A stretch of 64,000 nucleotides of DNA from assembly GCA_004193285.1 (NCBI GenBank), contig SECP01000041.1:1-64000 (forward strand). Reading direction: 5' to 3'. The notes beneath the pieces are model-generated. The model made no database searches. It had not been told where the DNA came from and saw nothing but the letters and a program-made list of their open reading frames with translations. The stretch comes from Myxococcales bacterium (GTDB taxonomy: Bacteria; Myxococcota_A; Polyangia; Polyangiales; Polyangiaceae). The position numbers were made by a program, and so were the translations under genes. The first letter of the stretch is position 1, and each line of letters starts with the position of its first letter. Shown piece after piece: positions 16,389-25,359 of this stretch.

Positions 16389-18953
16389 ATGGTCACACAG
16401 AACCAGTCCAAGGTCCCGGACGGCACGCTGCTCGAAGGCAAGTTCCGGGTCACGCGGGAAATTGGTCGGGGCGGAATGGCGGCGGTGTACGAGGCCGAGA
16501 ACGTCGACATCGGCAAGCGCGTCGCGGTGAAGATCCTCGCCGCGGAGCTCATCACCTCGCGCATCGTTCGCGAACGTTTCCTGCGCGAGGCGCGAGCCGC
16601 CGCTGCGGTGCGCAGCCCTTACATTTGCGACGTCTACGACTCGGGCATGTTCGAGGAGCGCCCCTTCCTCGTGATGGAGCTGCTCGAGGGTGAGAGCCTT
16701 TACGATCTGCTCACGCGCGCGCGGCAGCTGGACTTCGACAGCACGCTACGCATCGCGACGCACTCCGCGCGGGGGCTGCAGAAGGCGCACGAGTCGAACA
16801 TCGTGCACCGCGACCTGAAGCCCGAGAACATCTTCCTCACCAAGGACGAGGAGGGCAAGCTGCTCGCCAAGCTGGTGGACTTCGGCCTGGCGAAGTTTTA
16901 CGAGCCGACCGGCAACGACCAGGCAACCGTGCGTTTGACGCGGGAAGGCGCCCTTTTCGGCACGCCCGCGTACATGAGCCCCGAGCAGGCGAAGGGCAAG
17001 GGCGAGGTCGACCATCGCGCGGACCTGTGGGCCCTCGGCTGCATCGTCTACGAGTGCCTCACGGGCCAGACGGTGTGGAGCGTGGACCAAGGGGTCGCGA
17101 TGATCCTGGCGCAGATCGCGAGCGCACCCCTGCCGAGGCCGAACAAGCTGCGCCCGGATCTGCCGCCGAGCTTCGAGCAGTGGTTCCTCAAGGCGCTCGA
17201 CCGCGATCCCGACAAGCGCTTCCAGACCGCGCGCGAGCTCGCCGATGCTCTCACGAAGGCGCTCGTTCCGGCGGCTCCCACCGCGCGCGGCATTTCGCTC
17301 TCCAGCGATCACGAAGGCATGGTCGTGGACGAGCTGATGGGGTCGAACGATCGCGCGCCAAAGGTGGACGCGGCAGGCTCCTTCCACGACGCGCTACCGC
17401 AGACCGTGCGCGCGCCAGACCCGGCCGGTGCCGCCGGCGCGGACAAGGCACCGGAGGCTTCTTCGGGCCGGGCGATCTCGATCTTGATGTTCGTGGCCCT
17501 CGTTTGCTTGGGCGGCTACGCGGCGTGGCTCTACGTGCTCCACCCCCCCGGCGAGAGCGCGGCCAGCACGAGCTCTAGCGGCAAGGCCAGCGCCGCCGTC
17601 GGCGCCGGAAAAACTCCAAAATCGGGGGGGAAGTCCGGGGAAAACGCGGACGCGGACGCGTACACCAAGCTGCTGTTCGAGGCGCAAGACCTGCTCACGA
17701 ACGGCTCCGCCAAAGACGCGCTGGAGCGCTTCAAGGCCGCGTTCGCGGCGGGCTCTCAGCCGCCGGCTCGCTCCCTCCTGTCCCAAGCGACAATCGTCGT
17801 CGAAGAGGGGAGCGGCTCGTGCCGAGTGGATGCGCTGGCGCGTCCGCGGCCCTTCGGCATCTCGGAGCCGAGCTCTCGGCCGACGCTCATCAAGACCGAG
17901 CGCGGCATCTTGTACGGCTGGGTCGACACGCACGTGGATCCGAAGAAGCGGCAGGGCCATGTCGTGCTGCTGGATGGCGCGATGCGCCGCGTCTCCGACG
18001 CCGTGCCGGTGACCCCGGAGGCGGTGTCCGTGCGCTCGCTTCAGCTCGTGCCAATGAACGGCGGCGCGGCGCTCGTCTACTGGGACGACGCGGGCGACGC
18101 GGGCGTGTACGTGCGGCGCCTGGAGGCGGACGGCAAGATCGCGGGCCCTGGCCGCCGTATCTCGGACAGCAAGCGGGGTGAGCTGCACCCGAGCCTCACC
18201 CCCACCGACGCCGGCTACTGGGCGCTTTGGGAAGAAGACGGCGCGCGTGGTCACGTGAACGTGATGGCGCGCCAGCTGGACGACAAGCTGGAAATCAAGG
18301 GAAAGATCACGCGTTTGGCGGACGTGGTGGGAGCGCCGCGGAGCGGCAACACCGCCTCCAGCCCCGACGCCGTCATCGCGCACGGCGCGCTCCAGGTCGT
18401 GCTCTCGGTGGACCGCGGCGCGGACAAACACCAGATCCTGCTGCTCCGCGTCCCGCAAAACGACCCGGCTCTGGGCACGGGCTTGGTGGTCGACAAGAAG
18501 AAGAAGAAACCGCCGGTCGGCGACAGCAGCGTGGGAACGCTCGTCTCCCTCTCTCGGGCGAACAGCAAGAACACGACGCCGCGCATCGCGTGTCTGGAGA
18601 AGGCCTGCACCGTGGTCTGGGACGACGACAACGCCGGCGCGTACGCGGCGTACATCGAGCGCGACAAGGCCGAGCCGCTCTGGCATCGCGAGTTTTCTCC
18701 TAAGGGCATTCGCCCCACCCTCGTCACGACGGACAAGAAGACGCTCGTCGCTTGGTACGAGGACTCGCGCCTCAAGCTGGCGGAGCTCGGCCGCGACGGG
18801 CTGGGTAAGGCCAGTGTGCTCGCGCGGGTGAACGGCTTCCAGCCCGAGCCGGACGTCGCGCGGGGGGAGAAGCCCGGCCAGTGGCTGGTCGCCTTCCGTG
18901 ACTACGAATCTGCCCATTTCGAAGCCTTCGGGCTGCGTACGGAGTGTCAATGA
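16389..18953 (+). CDS. Transmembrane Ser/Thr protein kinase with large C-terminal sensor region
   Basis: Hanks-type (PknB-like) kinase: Gly loop GRGGMAAVYEA near residue 24, Lys in VAVKIL, catalytic HRDLKPEN near 141-148, DFGLAKF near 162, and GTPAYMSPEQ. All catalytic residues are intact. One TM helix near 359-380 separates the cytosolic kinase from an extracytoplasmic region of about 450 residues. This begins with a Lys/Gly linker, then has repeated beta strands (LLYGWV, ALVYWDDAGDAGVYV, YWALWEED, CTVVWDDDNAG, LVAWYED) that look like a beta-propeller. First gene of a four-gene coupled operon with GNAT and two histidine kinases. Stop overlaps the next start as ATGA. Signal unknown. Confidence 0.9.
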   Translation: MVTQNQSKVPDGTLLEGKFRVTREIGRGGMAAVYEAENVDIGKRVAVKILAAELITSRIVRERFLREARAAAAVRSPYICDVYDSGMFEERPFLVMELLEGESLYDLLTRARQLDFDSTLRIATHSARGLQKAHESNIVHRDLKPENIFLTKDEEGKLLAKLVDFGLAKFYEPTGNDQATVRLTREGALFGTPAYMSPEQAKGKGEVDHRADLWALGCIVYECLTGQTVWSVDQGVAMILAQIASAPLPRPNKLRPDLPPSFEQWFLKALDRDPDKRFQTARELADALTKALVPAAPTARGISLSSDHEGMVVDELMGSNDRAPKVDAAGSFHDALPQTVRAPDPAGAAGADKAPEASSGRAISILMFVALVCLGGYAAWLYVLHPPGESAASTSSSGKASAAVGAGKTPKSGGKSGENADADAYTKLLFEAQDLLTNGSAKDALERFKAAFAAGSQPPARSLLSQATIVVEEGSGSCRVDALARPRPFGISEPSSRPTLIKTERGILYGWVDTHVDPKKRQGHVVLLDGAMRRVSDAVPVTPEAVSVRSLQLVPMNGGAALVYWDDAGDAGVYVRRLEADGKIAGPGRRISDSKRGELHPSLTPTDAGYWALWEEDGARGHVNVMARQLDDKLEIKGKITRLADVVGAPRSGNTASSPDAVIAHGALQVVLSVDRGADKHQILLLRVPQNDPALGTGLVVDKKKKKPPVGDSSVGTLVSLSRANSKNTTPRIACLEKACTVVWDDDNAGAYAAYIERDKAEPLWHREFSPKGIRPTLVTTDKKTLVAWYEDSRLKLAELGRDGLGKASVLARVNGFQPEPDVARGEKPGQWLVAFRDYESAHFEAFGLRTECQ

Positions 18954-19564
18954 GCCGCGCCGAGCACGATGAGACTCACACGGTGCCGCACCTCCTCTCC
19001 ATCCCGGCGCGCGCTCAGATCCGCCGGCAGCCGGTGGAGACCCCGCGCCTCAACCTGGTGCCGATCGAGATCAGCGACGGCGACGAGCTGTGGGATGCCG
19101 TGGAGGGCTCGCGCTGGCACCTGGAGCGGTGGCTGCCGTGGGTGCCGTTCAACAGCACCCGCGAGGCGAGCGTGCGCTACGCGGAAGCCTGCGTCGCGGA
19201 TTGGGACGGCGGCCGCGCGGTTCGCTTCGCCATCCGCGACCGGAGCACGCGAGAGCTCCTCGGCGTGGTGGGGTTGGACTCGTGCGTGCACCTGCACCGC
19301 TCGTGTGAGCTCGGTTACTGGCTGCGGCGCGACGCGACCGGCAAGGGGTTGATGACGGAAGCGGCCAACGCCTCCGTGGAGTTCGCGTTTTCGCGCATGG
19401 CGATGCACCGCATCCGCTGCGCGGCCGCGACCGACAACTTCCCGAGCCTGCGGGTGATTCAGCGGCTCGGCTTCCGCTTCGAGGGCATCGCGCGGCAAGC
19501 GGAGCTGGTGCAGTCGCGCTGGCTGGATCACGCCGTTTTCGCCAAGCTTTCGCAGGACGAATGA
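18950..19564 (+). CDS. GNAT acetyltransferase, RimJ/RimL type
   Basis: 204 aa acetyl-CoA-dependent N-acetyltransferase. RimJ/RimL features: PVETPRLNLVPI opening of the fold, GVVGLDS, the ELGYWLRRDATGKGLMTEA acetyl-CoA loop region near residue 120-138, and NFPSLRVIQRLGFRFEG near 163-180. ATG 18950 overlaps the kinase stop. The fold could acetylate a protein N-terminus, an amino acid or an antibiotic; its place between a Ser/Thr kinase and histidine kinases suggests a modification role in that signalling unit, but this is inference. Confidence 0.85.
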   Translation: MSRAEHDETHTVPHLLSIPARAQIRRQPVETPRLNLVPIEISDGDELWDAVEGSRWHLERWLPWVPFNSTREASVRYAEACVADWDGGRAVRFAIRDRSTRELLGVVGLDSCVHLHRSCELGYWLRRDATGKGLMTEAANASVEFAFSRMAMHRIRCAAATDNFPSLRVIQRLGFRFEGIARQAELVQSRWLDHAVFAKLSQDE

Positions 19565-21057
19565 GCCAGCTGCCGGCTCGGCGGAGGCAAGTGCCGTTCT
19601 TGGTGCTGGCGCCGAGCCTCGTCGTGGTGGTCGGGGTGCTGGCCGCGTTCCTGATGGCTGCGCTCGGTACCCGCGAGCTCGGCATCCAAAGCGACGAGGC
19701 CGCCGCGCTGCGGGCCAAGCTGCTGGCGGTGGCGGTGGCCGCGCGGCTGCGCGCGACGCCTGAGGAAGAGCGCGCGGCGCTGGTCGAGCAAGCGGCGCGG
19801 CGCTCCGGGGCCGAGCTCCTGCTCGTGCAGCAGAGCGGCGAAGTGATCGTGGACGGCACCCAGGGCCCGCCCGCGAAGGCGCACATTTTGAAGCTCCTCG
19901 TGGACGGCGAAGGCGACGCCGTGACCCAGCTCGGTCGGTCGCGCTTCTTCGCGGCTCCGGTCGAAGCCTCCGAGCCTCTGTCGGTGCTCTCGTTCGTGGT
20001 CGCCCCGGAGACTCCGTTCGCGGGCGGCTCCCTGGTCGTGTCGGTCGCGCTGCTGGCGACGCTGCTCGTGGGCGCCGCCGCGCTCGTGGCGCTCGCGCTG
20101 GCGCGTGACGTCTATTCGGACGTGACGTTCGTCGAGCGCCGCATCGAGGAAATGGCTCAAGAAGGCGCGGATCCCGCAGGGAAGCCGGTGCCGGTGCGGT
20201 CCGTGGATCAAGTGGGGCTGCTCGCGGCCTCCTTCAACGTGCTGGTGGATCGCTTCGCGGCCGCGGAGGAGGCGTACCGGCAAGATTTGACCGGCGCGCA
20301 AGCCTACGACAAGGAGCGCAGCGCCTTCTTGGCCGCGCTCAGCCACGAGCTGCGTACGCCGCTCAACGCGATCTTGGGCTTCACGGACGTGCTGCTCGCG
20401 GAGGTGGATGGGCCGCTGACCGAGGACTCACGGGAGAACCTCAGCGTGATTCGGAGCAGCGGCGAGCACCTGCGCGCGCTGATCGACGACATCCTCGACC
20501 TTTCGGCGCTCGAATCGGGCGAGCTACGGCTGAGCTCGCGCCCCATCGACGTGTACCCGATAGCGCAGGAGGTCGTGCGCGAAGCGGGCCTCGTCGCCAA
20601 CGCCAAGGGGCTGACGCTGGAGCTGTTCGGCAAACCGGCGACGGCCTACGCGGACCCGCGCCGGGTGCGACAGATCATCGGCAACGTGGTGAACAACGCG
20701 CTCAAGTTCACGAGCAAAGGGAGCGTGACCGTGCGCGTGGAGCCGCGTGACGGCGGCGTGTCGATCGCGATCGCGGATACGGGGCCCGGCATCGCGCCCA
20801 AGGACCACGAGGCGATTTTTCGCGAGTTTTTCCAGACTGGCGAGGCCAGACGCCAGCGCGTCGGCACCGGGCTCGGCCTGGCGATATCTCGACGCTTGGT
20901 GCAGATGCATCGCGGCTTCATCGATCTGCGGAGCCAGCTCGGCCGCGGCTCGCTGTTCACGATCGTGCTCCCGTCGCAGCCTCCCCCCGAGACGCGCACT
21001 TCGGACCCGGTTCCGCCCCCTGCCAAGTCGCGGCCACGCGCGGAGCCGATTTCGTGA
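19561..21057 (+). CDS. Sensor histidine kinase (membrane, HAMP-HisKA-HATPase)
   Basis: 498 aa. An N-terminal TM near residues 13-35 and a second near 158-182 enclose a periplasmic sensor loop of about 120 residues, followed by a HAMP-like linker. The HisKA box is FLAALSHELRTPLNAILGF with phosphoacceptor His near residue 261. The ATPase domain is complete: N box IIGNVVNNALKF, G1 IADTGPGIA, F box, and G2 GTGLGLAISRRLVQMHRG. The tail is Pro/Arg-rich. ATGA overlap with the GNAT gene and GTGA overlap with the next kinase. No response regulator is adjacent, so its output partner is elsewhere. Confidence 0.92.
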   Translation: MSQLPARRRQVPFLVLAPSLVVVVGVLAAFLMAALGTRELGIQSDEAAALRAKLLAVAVAARLRATPEEERAALVEQAARRSGAELLLVQQSGEVIVDGTQGPPAKAHILKLLVDGEGDAVTQLGRSRFFAAPVEASEPLSVLSFVVAPETPFAGGSLVVSVALLATLLVGAAALVALALARDVYSDVTFVERRIEEMAQEGADPAGKPVPVRSVDQVGLLAASFNVLVDRFAAAEEAYRQDLTGAQAYDKERSAFLAALSHELRTPLNAILGFTDVLLAEVDGPLTEDSRENLSVIRSSGEHLRALIDDILDLSALESGELRLSSRPIDVYPIAQEVVREAGLVANAKGLTLELFGKPATAYADPRRVRQIIGNVVNNALKFTSKGSVTVRVEPRDGGVSIAIADTGPGIAPKDHEAIFREFFQTGEARRQRVGTGLGLAISRRLVQMHRGFIDLRSQLGRGSLFTIVLPSQPPPETRTSDPVPPPAKSRPRAEPIS

Positions 21058-22892
21058 ACCGCGCCGCGGCTCGCCTGATCACGCGGGTGCTCGGTTGGCA
21101 GTTTGCGTTCACGGTCGGCAGCATCGGGCTCCTGGCCGCGCTGGCGCCCCACTTCTTGCTGCTGAGCGGTCCCGTCGCGACGGAAGGTATCGAGACCCTG
21201 AGCGTCGGCATCGCGGCCGGCGGCGCGCTCGGCATCGTGCGCAGCGGCTGGCGCCTGCGGCGCTTGCGGTTCGCCCTGCGCGCGCTTGCGGTGGGCTCGA
21301 GCGCGGTGGAGTCCCACGAGCTGCTCGAGATGAGTGAGGAACCGAAGCAGGTACTCGCCGGCTGGTCCGTGCCTTCGCTCCTGTGCGCGCTGGTCTCCAC
21401 GACGCTGTTTCGTCCCAAGCTGCTCGACCTCACGACCGGCGTGACCTTGTGCTTGCTGGGCGCGGTGATCGTGGCGGCGGCCGCGCTACCGCTCTTCGGC
21501 CTGCTGCGCTCGGCGTTTTCACAGGCGCTCGAGCTCGCGCCCCCCGACAAGATGCGGGACGTCGTGGAAGATGCGGAGAAGCGCGGGCTCATCGTGGAGC
21601 GCGTTTCCCGTCGCATGATCGCGGCGGTGACGATGCCGGTCGCGTTCTTGGCGCTCGGTTCCGCGCTGATCGTCGGGGCGCACCTGCGTCGCGCGGACGA
21701 GCGCAGCCGGGAAGAGACGGCGAGGGTGCTCGCCCGCGCCGCGCTCGAGGAGCGCCCCGGACCCGTCGCGCGGGCAGGGCTCGAGGCTGCTATCGAGCAA
21801 GGGCGCGCACTGGGCTTCGACGCTTCCGTCCGCGACTACCGACAAGGTTATGCCGTGACTCGCGGCGAGGATGGCATCGTCACCGTCGTGACCCCGCTCG
21901 ACGACGGCAGCGCGGAGGTGCGCTTCTTGGGGACCACCGAGGGTGTGCTCGGTCTCGCGTTCGTTGGCGTCGCGCTGATGATGACGGCGCTGGCCGGTTA
22001 TCTCGGCACCATGCTCGGCACCGCGCTCGGCCGTGATCTACGCGCCGCCACTCGCGACGTGCGAGACCTCGGTACCGAAGCGGTGCTCAGCGGTGGTACG
22101 CGCGTGGTGCGCGCGGCGCGGTTTCGCATGGTGGCGCGGCTGGGGCGCGCCATCGAGCAGCTGGCGGCGCGCTTTCGCATCTTCGCGAAGGCGCAAGAAC
22201 GCTCCATCGACGCTCGCCAAGCCGCCGCGCGCATGCGCGGGTTGTTTTTCGCCAGCGTGAGCCACGACCTCAAGAGCCCGCTCAACGCGATTTTGGGCTT
22301 CACGGAGCTGGTACGCCACACCCAGCTCTCGCCGGGGCAGGCGGAGAGCCTGGAGCTCATCGACCGGCGTGGTCGCGAGCTACTCGCGCTGATCGAGACC
22401 ATCCTGGATGCGGCGCGCGTGGAGGCCGGTCAGCTGAGCCTGTTGCTCGACGCCGCGGAGGTGCCGGCGCTGCTCGAAGAAGCCGCGATGAAAGGGCGAG
22501 ATCTCGCCAGCAGCACGGAAACGGCGGTGGTTCCCTCTTGGGACCCGGACCTACCGTTCGTGCGCGTGGACCCGGTGCGCATCCCCCGCGCGCTGGCCAC
22601 GTTCGTTGCGCACGCGCTGCGCCGAACCACCGGCGGCGAGCTGCATGTCCACGGCAGCGCCGTGCCCGGGGGCGGTGTTCGCATCGACATCGAGCTCCCC
22701 CGGCCGGATCCGGATTTGGAGGCGCTGCTCAAGCCGAACCCGCGCCGCGCCGAGACGCAGCACCGTGGGCTCGCCCTGGGCCTGCGCCTCGCCCGCTCCG
22801 TGGTGGAGCTGCACGGCGGGACGGTGGAGATCGGCGAGCGCGGCGGGGTCCCGGCCGTATCCGTCCTTTTGCCGGAGATGCCGGGGCTTTGA
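21054..22892 (+). CDS. Second histidine kinase-like protein with degenerate ATPase domain
   Basis: 612 aa, GTG start overlapping the previous stop. Hydrophobic segments near 7-40, 54-72, 110-150, 187-207 and 300-325 make it multi-spanning. The HisKA box is intact: FASVSHDLKSPLNAILGF. The ATPase domain is eroded: the N box position reads ALATFVAHALRR without the Asn residues, no D-x-G-x-G is seen where G1 should be, but a G2-like RGLALGLRLARSVVELHGG remains. It may accept phosphate from, or heterodimerise with, the intact upstream kinase rather than bind ATP. Ends 1 base from the stop of the convergent Cys-rich lipoprotein gene. Confidence 0.82.
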   Translation: MNRAAARLITRVLGWQFAFTVGSIGLLAALAPHFLLLSGPVATEGIETLSVGIAAGGALGIVRSGWRLRRLRFALRALAVGSSAVESHELLEMSEEPKQVLAGWSVPSLLCALVSTTLFRPKLLDLTTGVTLCLLGAVIVAAAALPLFGLLRSAFSQALELAPPDKMRDVVEDAEKRGLIVERVSRRMIAAVTMPVAFLALGSALIVGAHLRRADERSREETARVLARAALEERPGPVARAGLEAAIEQGRALGFDASVRDYRQGYAVTRGEDGIVTVVTPLDDGSAEVRFLGTTEGVLGLAFVGVALMMTALAGYLGTMLGTALGRDLRAATRDVRDLGTEAVLSGGTRVVRAARFRMVARLGRAIEQLAARFRIFAKAQERSIDARQAAARMRGLFFASVSHDLKSPLNAILGFTELVRHTQLSPGQAESLELIDRRGRELLALIETILDAARVEAGQLSLLLDAAEVPALLEEAAMKGRDLASSTETAVVPSWDPDLPFVRVDPVRIPRALATFVAHALRRTTGGELHVHGSAVPGGGVRIDIELPRPDPDLEALLKPNPRRAETQHRGLALGLRLARSVVELHGGTVEIGERGGVPAVSVLLPEMPGL

Positions 22893-22893
22893 G

Positions 22894-23541
22894 CTAGCGA
22901 AGGCAGACGTGCGCGCCGGGGTCGCAGAGCCCAGTGGCGCAGTCGCCACCGTCGCGACACCCGACGCAACGCCCCGTCAGCGGATCACAAAATTGGCCGG
23001 TGCAATCCCCGTCCACACGGCACTGCACGCACCCACTTCCATCCGCCGCGCAGCGTGGGCCCAATGGAGAGGCGCTGCACTCGTGATCGGCATCGCATTC
23101 GTAGCAGACGCCACGGCCCTCGTCGCAGCCGTGGGCCGTGGGCGGGCAGGCCATCTTCTCGCCGCAGACCCGAAGGCACCGGTTGGCGAGGTCGTCGCAC
23201 GTGAAGCCGACCTTACAATCCGTGTCGAGGAGGCAGGCCACGCAGCGGCGCCGCGACGAGTCACAACGCGGAGCTTCGGCGGAAGAGCAGTCTGCGTCGA
23301 TGCCACATTCGACGCACTTGCCTTGCGAGCAGTGCAGCACGTCCGGACACTCGCGCCGGGTACCGCAGCCAACGGCGCCCCCAGACCCACCGGGGTTCGC
23401 CCCGCCCGCGCCGGTGGCACTCGCGCCGCCATCGCCGCCGGACCCTCCGCGACCTCCCTCGGGGGGCGGTACGTCGAAGTCGAACCTGCCGTTGCAGGCC
23501 ATGAGACCGAGACCGATGAAGAGCCTTGCCGCCCTCGACAA
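22894..23541 (-). CDS. Cys-rich lipoprotein
   Basis: 215 aa. A short signal with lipobox LMAC is followed by a Gly/Ser/Ala-rich linker (about 28-58) and then about 24 Cys residues in repeated C-x2-C-x5-C type modules (CVECGIDADC, CVACLLDTDC, CVQCRVDGDC, CVGCRDGGDC). Such repeats form disulfide-bonded knots in secreted myxobacterial proteins. TTG start at 23541, directly after the TGA of the FecR-like gene, with GGAGG 8 bases upstream. Last gene of the sigma/FecR operon. It is a likely surface component; function unknown. Confidence 0.75.
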   Translation of the reverse strand: MSRAARLFIGLGLMACNGRFDFDVPPPEGGRGGSGGDGGASATGAGGANPGGSGGAVGCGTRRECPDVLHCSQGKCVECGIDADCSSAEAPRCDSSRRRCVACLLDTDCKVGFTCDDLANRCLRVCGEKMACPPTAHGCDEGRGVCYECDADHECSASPLGPRCAADGSGCVQCRVDGDCTGQFCDPLTGRCVGCRDGGDCATGLCDPGAHVCLR

Positions 23542-24654
23542 TCAGGGCCCTCCTGCGACGCGACGCGCCTCTCCCGCCGCAAACCCGCGTGGGTAGCGAG
23601 CTAGATACCGCTCGGCTTCGCCCTTGGCGCGTGGATCCCCCTGCGCTGCGAGTAGACGCAGGCGCTCGGCCGTCGCGTTCTCTGCGAGCGCGCCGTTCGG
23701 AAACTGGAGGAGCAGCTCGGAATAGGCGCGCAGCGCGCCGTTCACGTCCCCCCGCCGCCGCGCCGCGACTCCCCGCGCAAACAAGTCGTTTTGCAGGCTG
23801 AGTGCCGAGTCGCGCCCCAAGGGGCGGGCGCCTTCGGGGGCGACTACGCGAGCCGCTGATGAAGGCGCTGCGAGACCGGGAGCGGCCGTGCCCCCGCGCG
23901 CTGGAGGTGTGCTGCTCGAGGCTGGGGCCGCTGACACGCCCTCGGCGTCGCCAGGTGGCGCGCAATCTTTCGGCCATCGCTCACCCGCTACGACGCGCTC
24001 GCCCTTGGCGCCGAAGCGCACCTCGACGACGCCCTCGGTTACCTCGAGGCGCGTGCGAGAGCCGCTCCCACAATGCTCGCTACCGGTCACGACACGCAGG
24101 CGGAAGCGAGTGCCTCGGACCTCCACCTCGGCGTCCGGCGTCTCCACGATGAACCGCTGGCCATCCTTGAGCTTCGCGACGTGCGCGGACAGCTCTCCTC
24201 GCTCGAGGGAGAACCGCTCGTCCCGACCTTGACTGTCCACCCGAAATGAAGTGCTGCCTGCCAACACCATCGCGGTGCCGGTGGACAGACGCAGCGTGGC
24301 GCCGCCGTCCACCGGCGTCTCGAGCCTCTGGCCTGGCAGCAGCTCGAGGCCGCCGGACAGCGGCTCAGCTGAGCCACTCGATGTTACCGGCCCGTTACCC
24401 GCCGCGGCGACGCTGATGGAGATCTGGGTAGCATCACGCGCTTTCCAAGAAACGAACAGCATCGTCACGGCCGCGGCTGTGAGCGCGGCCGCGACGCCAG
24501 CGCCAAGCCTCAGCCGGAGGCGGCGGGAGCGCGCCTGGATCGCTCGGCGAATCGTAGCCAGGCTCCGCTGCCTATCGGGAGCGGCGGAGCGCGCGCTCGG
24601 GAGGTACTTGCTCAGCAAGCGCGCGGCGGTCACGGCGTAGCGCGGAGCGTTCAT
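23542..24654 (-). CDS. FecR-domain transmembrane protein with C-terminal helical repeat
   Basis: 370 aa. Residues 1-45 are cytosolic and basic, one TM lies near 52-72, and a FecR domain (LLPGQRLETP, LSTGTAMVLAGSTSFRV, VEVRGTRFRL, VTEGVVEVR) occupies about 90-220. After a low-complexity Ala/Pro linker, the C-terminal 75 residues carry a TPR-like repeat (YSELLLQFPNGALAENA, YLARYPRGFAAGEA). Starts with ATG 24654, overlapping the stop of the sigma factor gene as ATGA, with GGAGGA upstream. FecR-sigma pairing suggests envelope-to-sigma signalling, though no TonB receptor is adjacent and the N-terminal part lacks a recognisable anti-sigma motif. Confidence 0.85.
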   Translation of the reverse strand: MNAPRYAVTAARLLSKYLPSARSAAPDRQRSLATIRRAIQARSRRLRLRLGAGVAAALTAAAVTMLFVSWKARDATQISISVAAAGNGPVTSSGSAEPLSGGLELLPGQRLETPVDGGATLRLSTGTAMVLAGSTSFRVDSQGRDERFSLERGELSAHVAKLKDGQRFIVETPDAEVEVRGTRFRLRVVTGSEHCGSGSRTRLEVTEGVVEVRFGAKGERVVAGERWPKDCAPPGDAEGVSAAPASSSTPPARGGTAAPGLAAPSSAARVVAPEGARPLGRDSALSLQNDLFARGVAARRRGDVNGALRAYSELLLQFPNGALAENATAERLRLLAAQGDPRAKGEAERYLARYPRGFAAGEARRVAGGP

Positions 24655-25307
24655 TCGTCCTCCGATTGCTGGAGGAGCCGCTTCAACGTAGGGTCGCGCT
24701 CGATACGTTGGTGCAGCTCGCGGCGCCCGCGTACCAAACGGCTCTGCGCCGCGCTGACGGTCACGCTCGTGATCTGCGCCACCTCTTTCAAATCGTAGCC
24801 GTAGACGTCGTGCAGCAGGTAGGTCCAGGCTCGACCGCGGTCCATCTTGTCGAGCGTGCTGCGAATTCGATCGATGGCTTGGCGGGCGACCACGACCCCC
24901 GCATGGCTGCGAGCGACGCCCGCCGATTCGTCCAGCTCGTCCGGCGCGAACATTCGCCGGTCCGCGCGGCGGCGACGAATCACGCGGAATGCGGCGCGGG
25001 CGGAGACGACGGAGATCCACGCGTCTAACGGGCACTCGCCCTTGAACCGGTCGATGGTGTCCACCAGCGCGAACAGCGCTTTTTGGGCGACGTCCTCGTA
25101 ATCGGGATCTTGGGCGCCCAGCAGCCGCCGGAGCGTGCGATCCACGATGGGGCGGACTCGCTCGTAAAAAGCGTTCGAGATCGCGGCGTCTCGGTCCTTG
25201 AGCCCGGCGATGAGCTCTTCGTCGTCCGGCCCCGGGTCGGGACGCAAGCTCTCCGGAGCCGGCAGCGGCGGCACCAGCATGAGCGGAGGACGAAGCGCGG
25301 GCGACAT
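24651..25307 (-). CDS. RNA polymerase sigma factor, ECF-like
   Basis: 218 aa from ATG 25307 (a longer frame reaches GTG 25388). Sigma region 2 is seen in ISNAFYERVRPIVDRTLRRLLG, DYEDVAQKALFALVDTIDRFKG and LDAWISVVSARAAFRVIRRRRADRR. Region 4 is in YLLHDVYGYDLKEVAQITSVTVSAAQSRLVRGRRELH, with the helix-turn-helix near residues 160-190. It overlaps the FecR-like gene by 4 bases. It probably directs transcription of an envelope regulon, perhaps including its own operon. Confidence 0.85.
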   Translation of the reverse strand: MSPALRPPLMLVPPLPAPESLRPDPGPDDEELIAGLKDRDAAISNAFYERVRPIVDRTLRRLLGAQDPDYEDVAQKALFALVDTIDRFKGECPLDAWISVVSARAAFRVIRRRRADRRMFAPDELDESAGVARSHAGVVVARQAIDRIRSTLDKMDRGRAWTYLLHDVYGYDLKEVAQITSVTVSAAQSRLVRGRRELHQRIERDPTLKRLLQQSEDE

Positions 25308-25359
25308 GGGCGGACGTTGAAAGGGGTGCCGTGAGCCGCGAGAGATCAGGCAGGCAACG

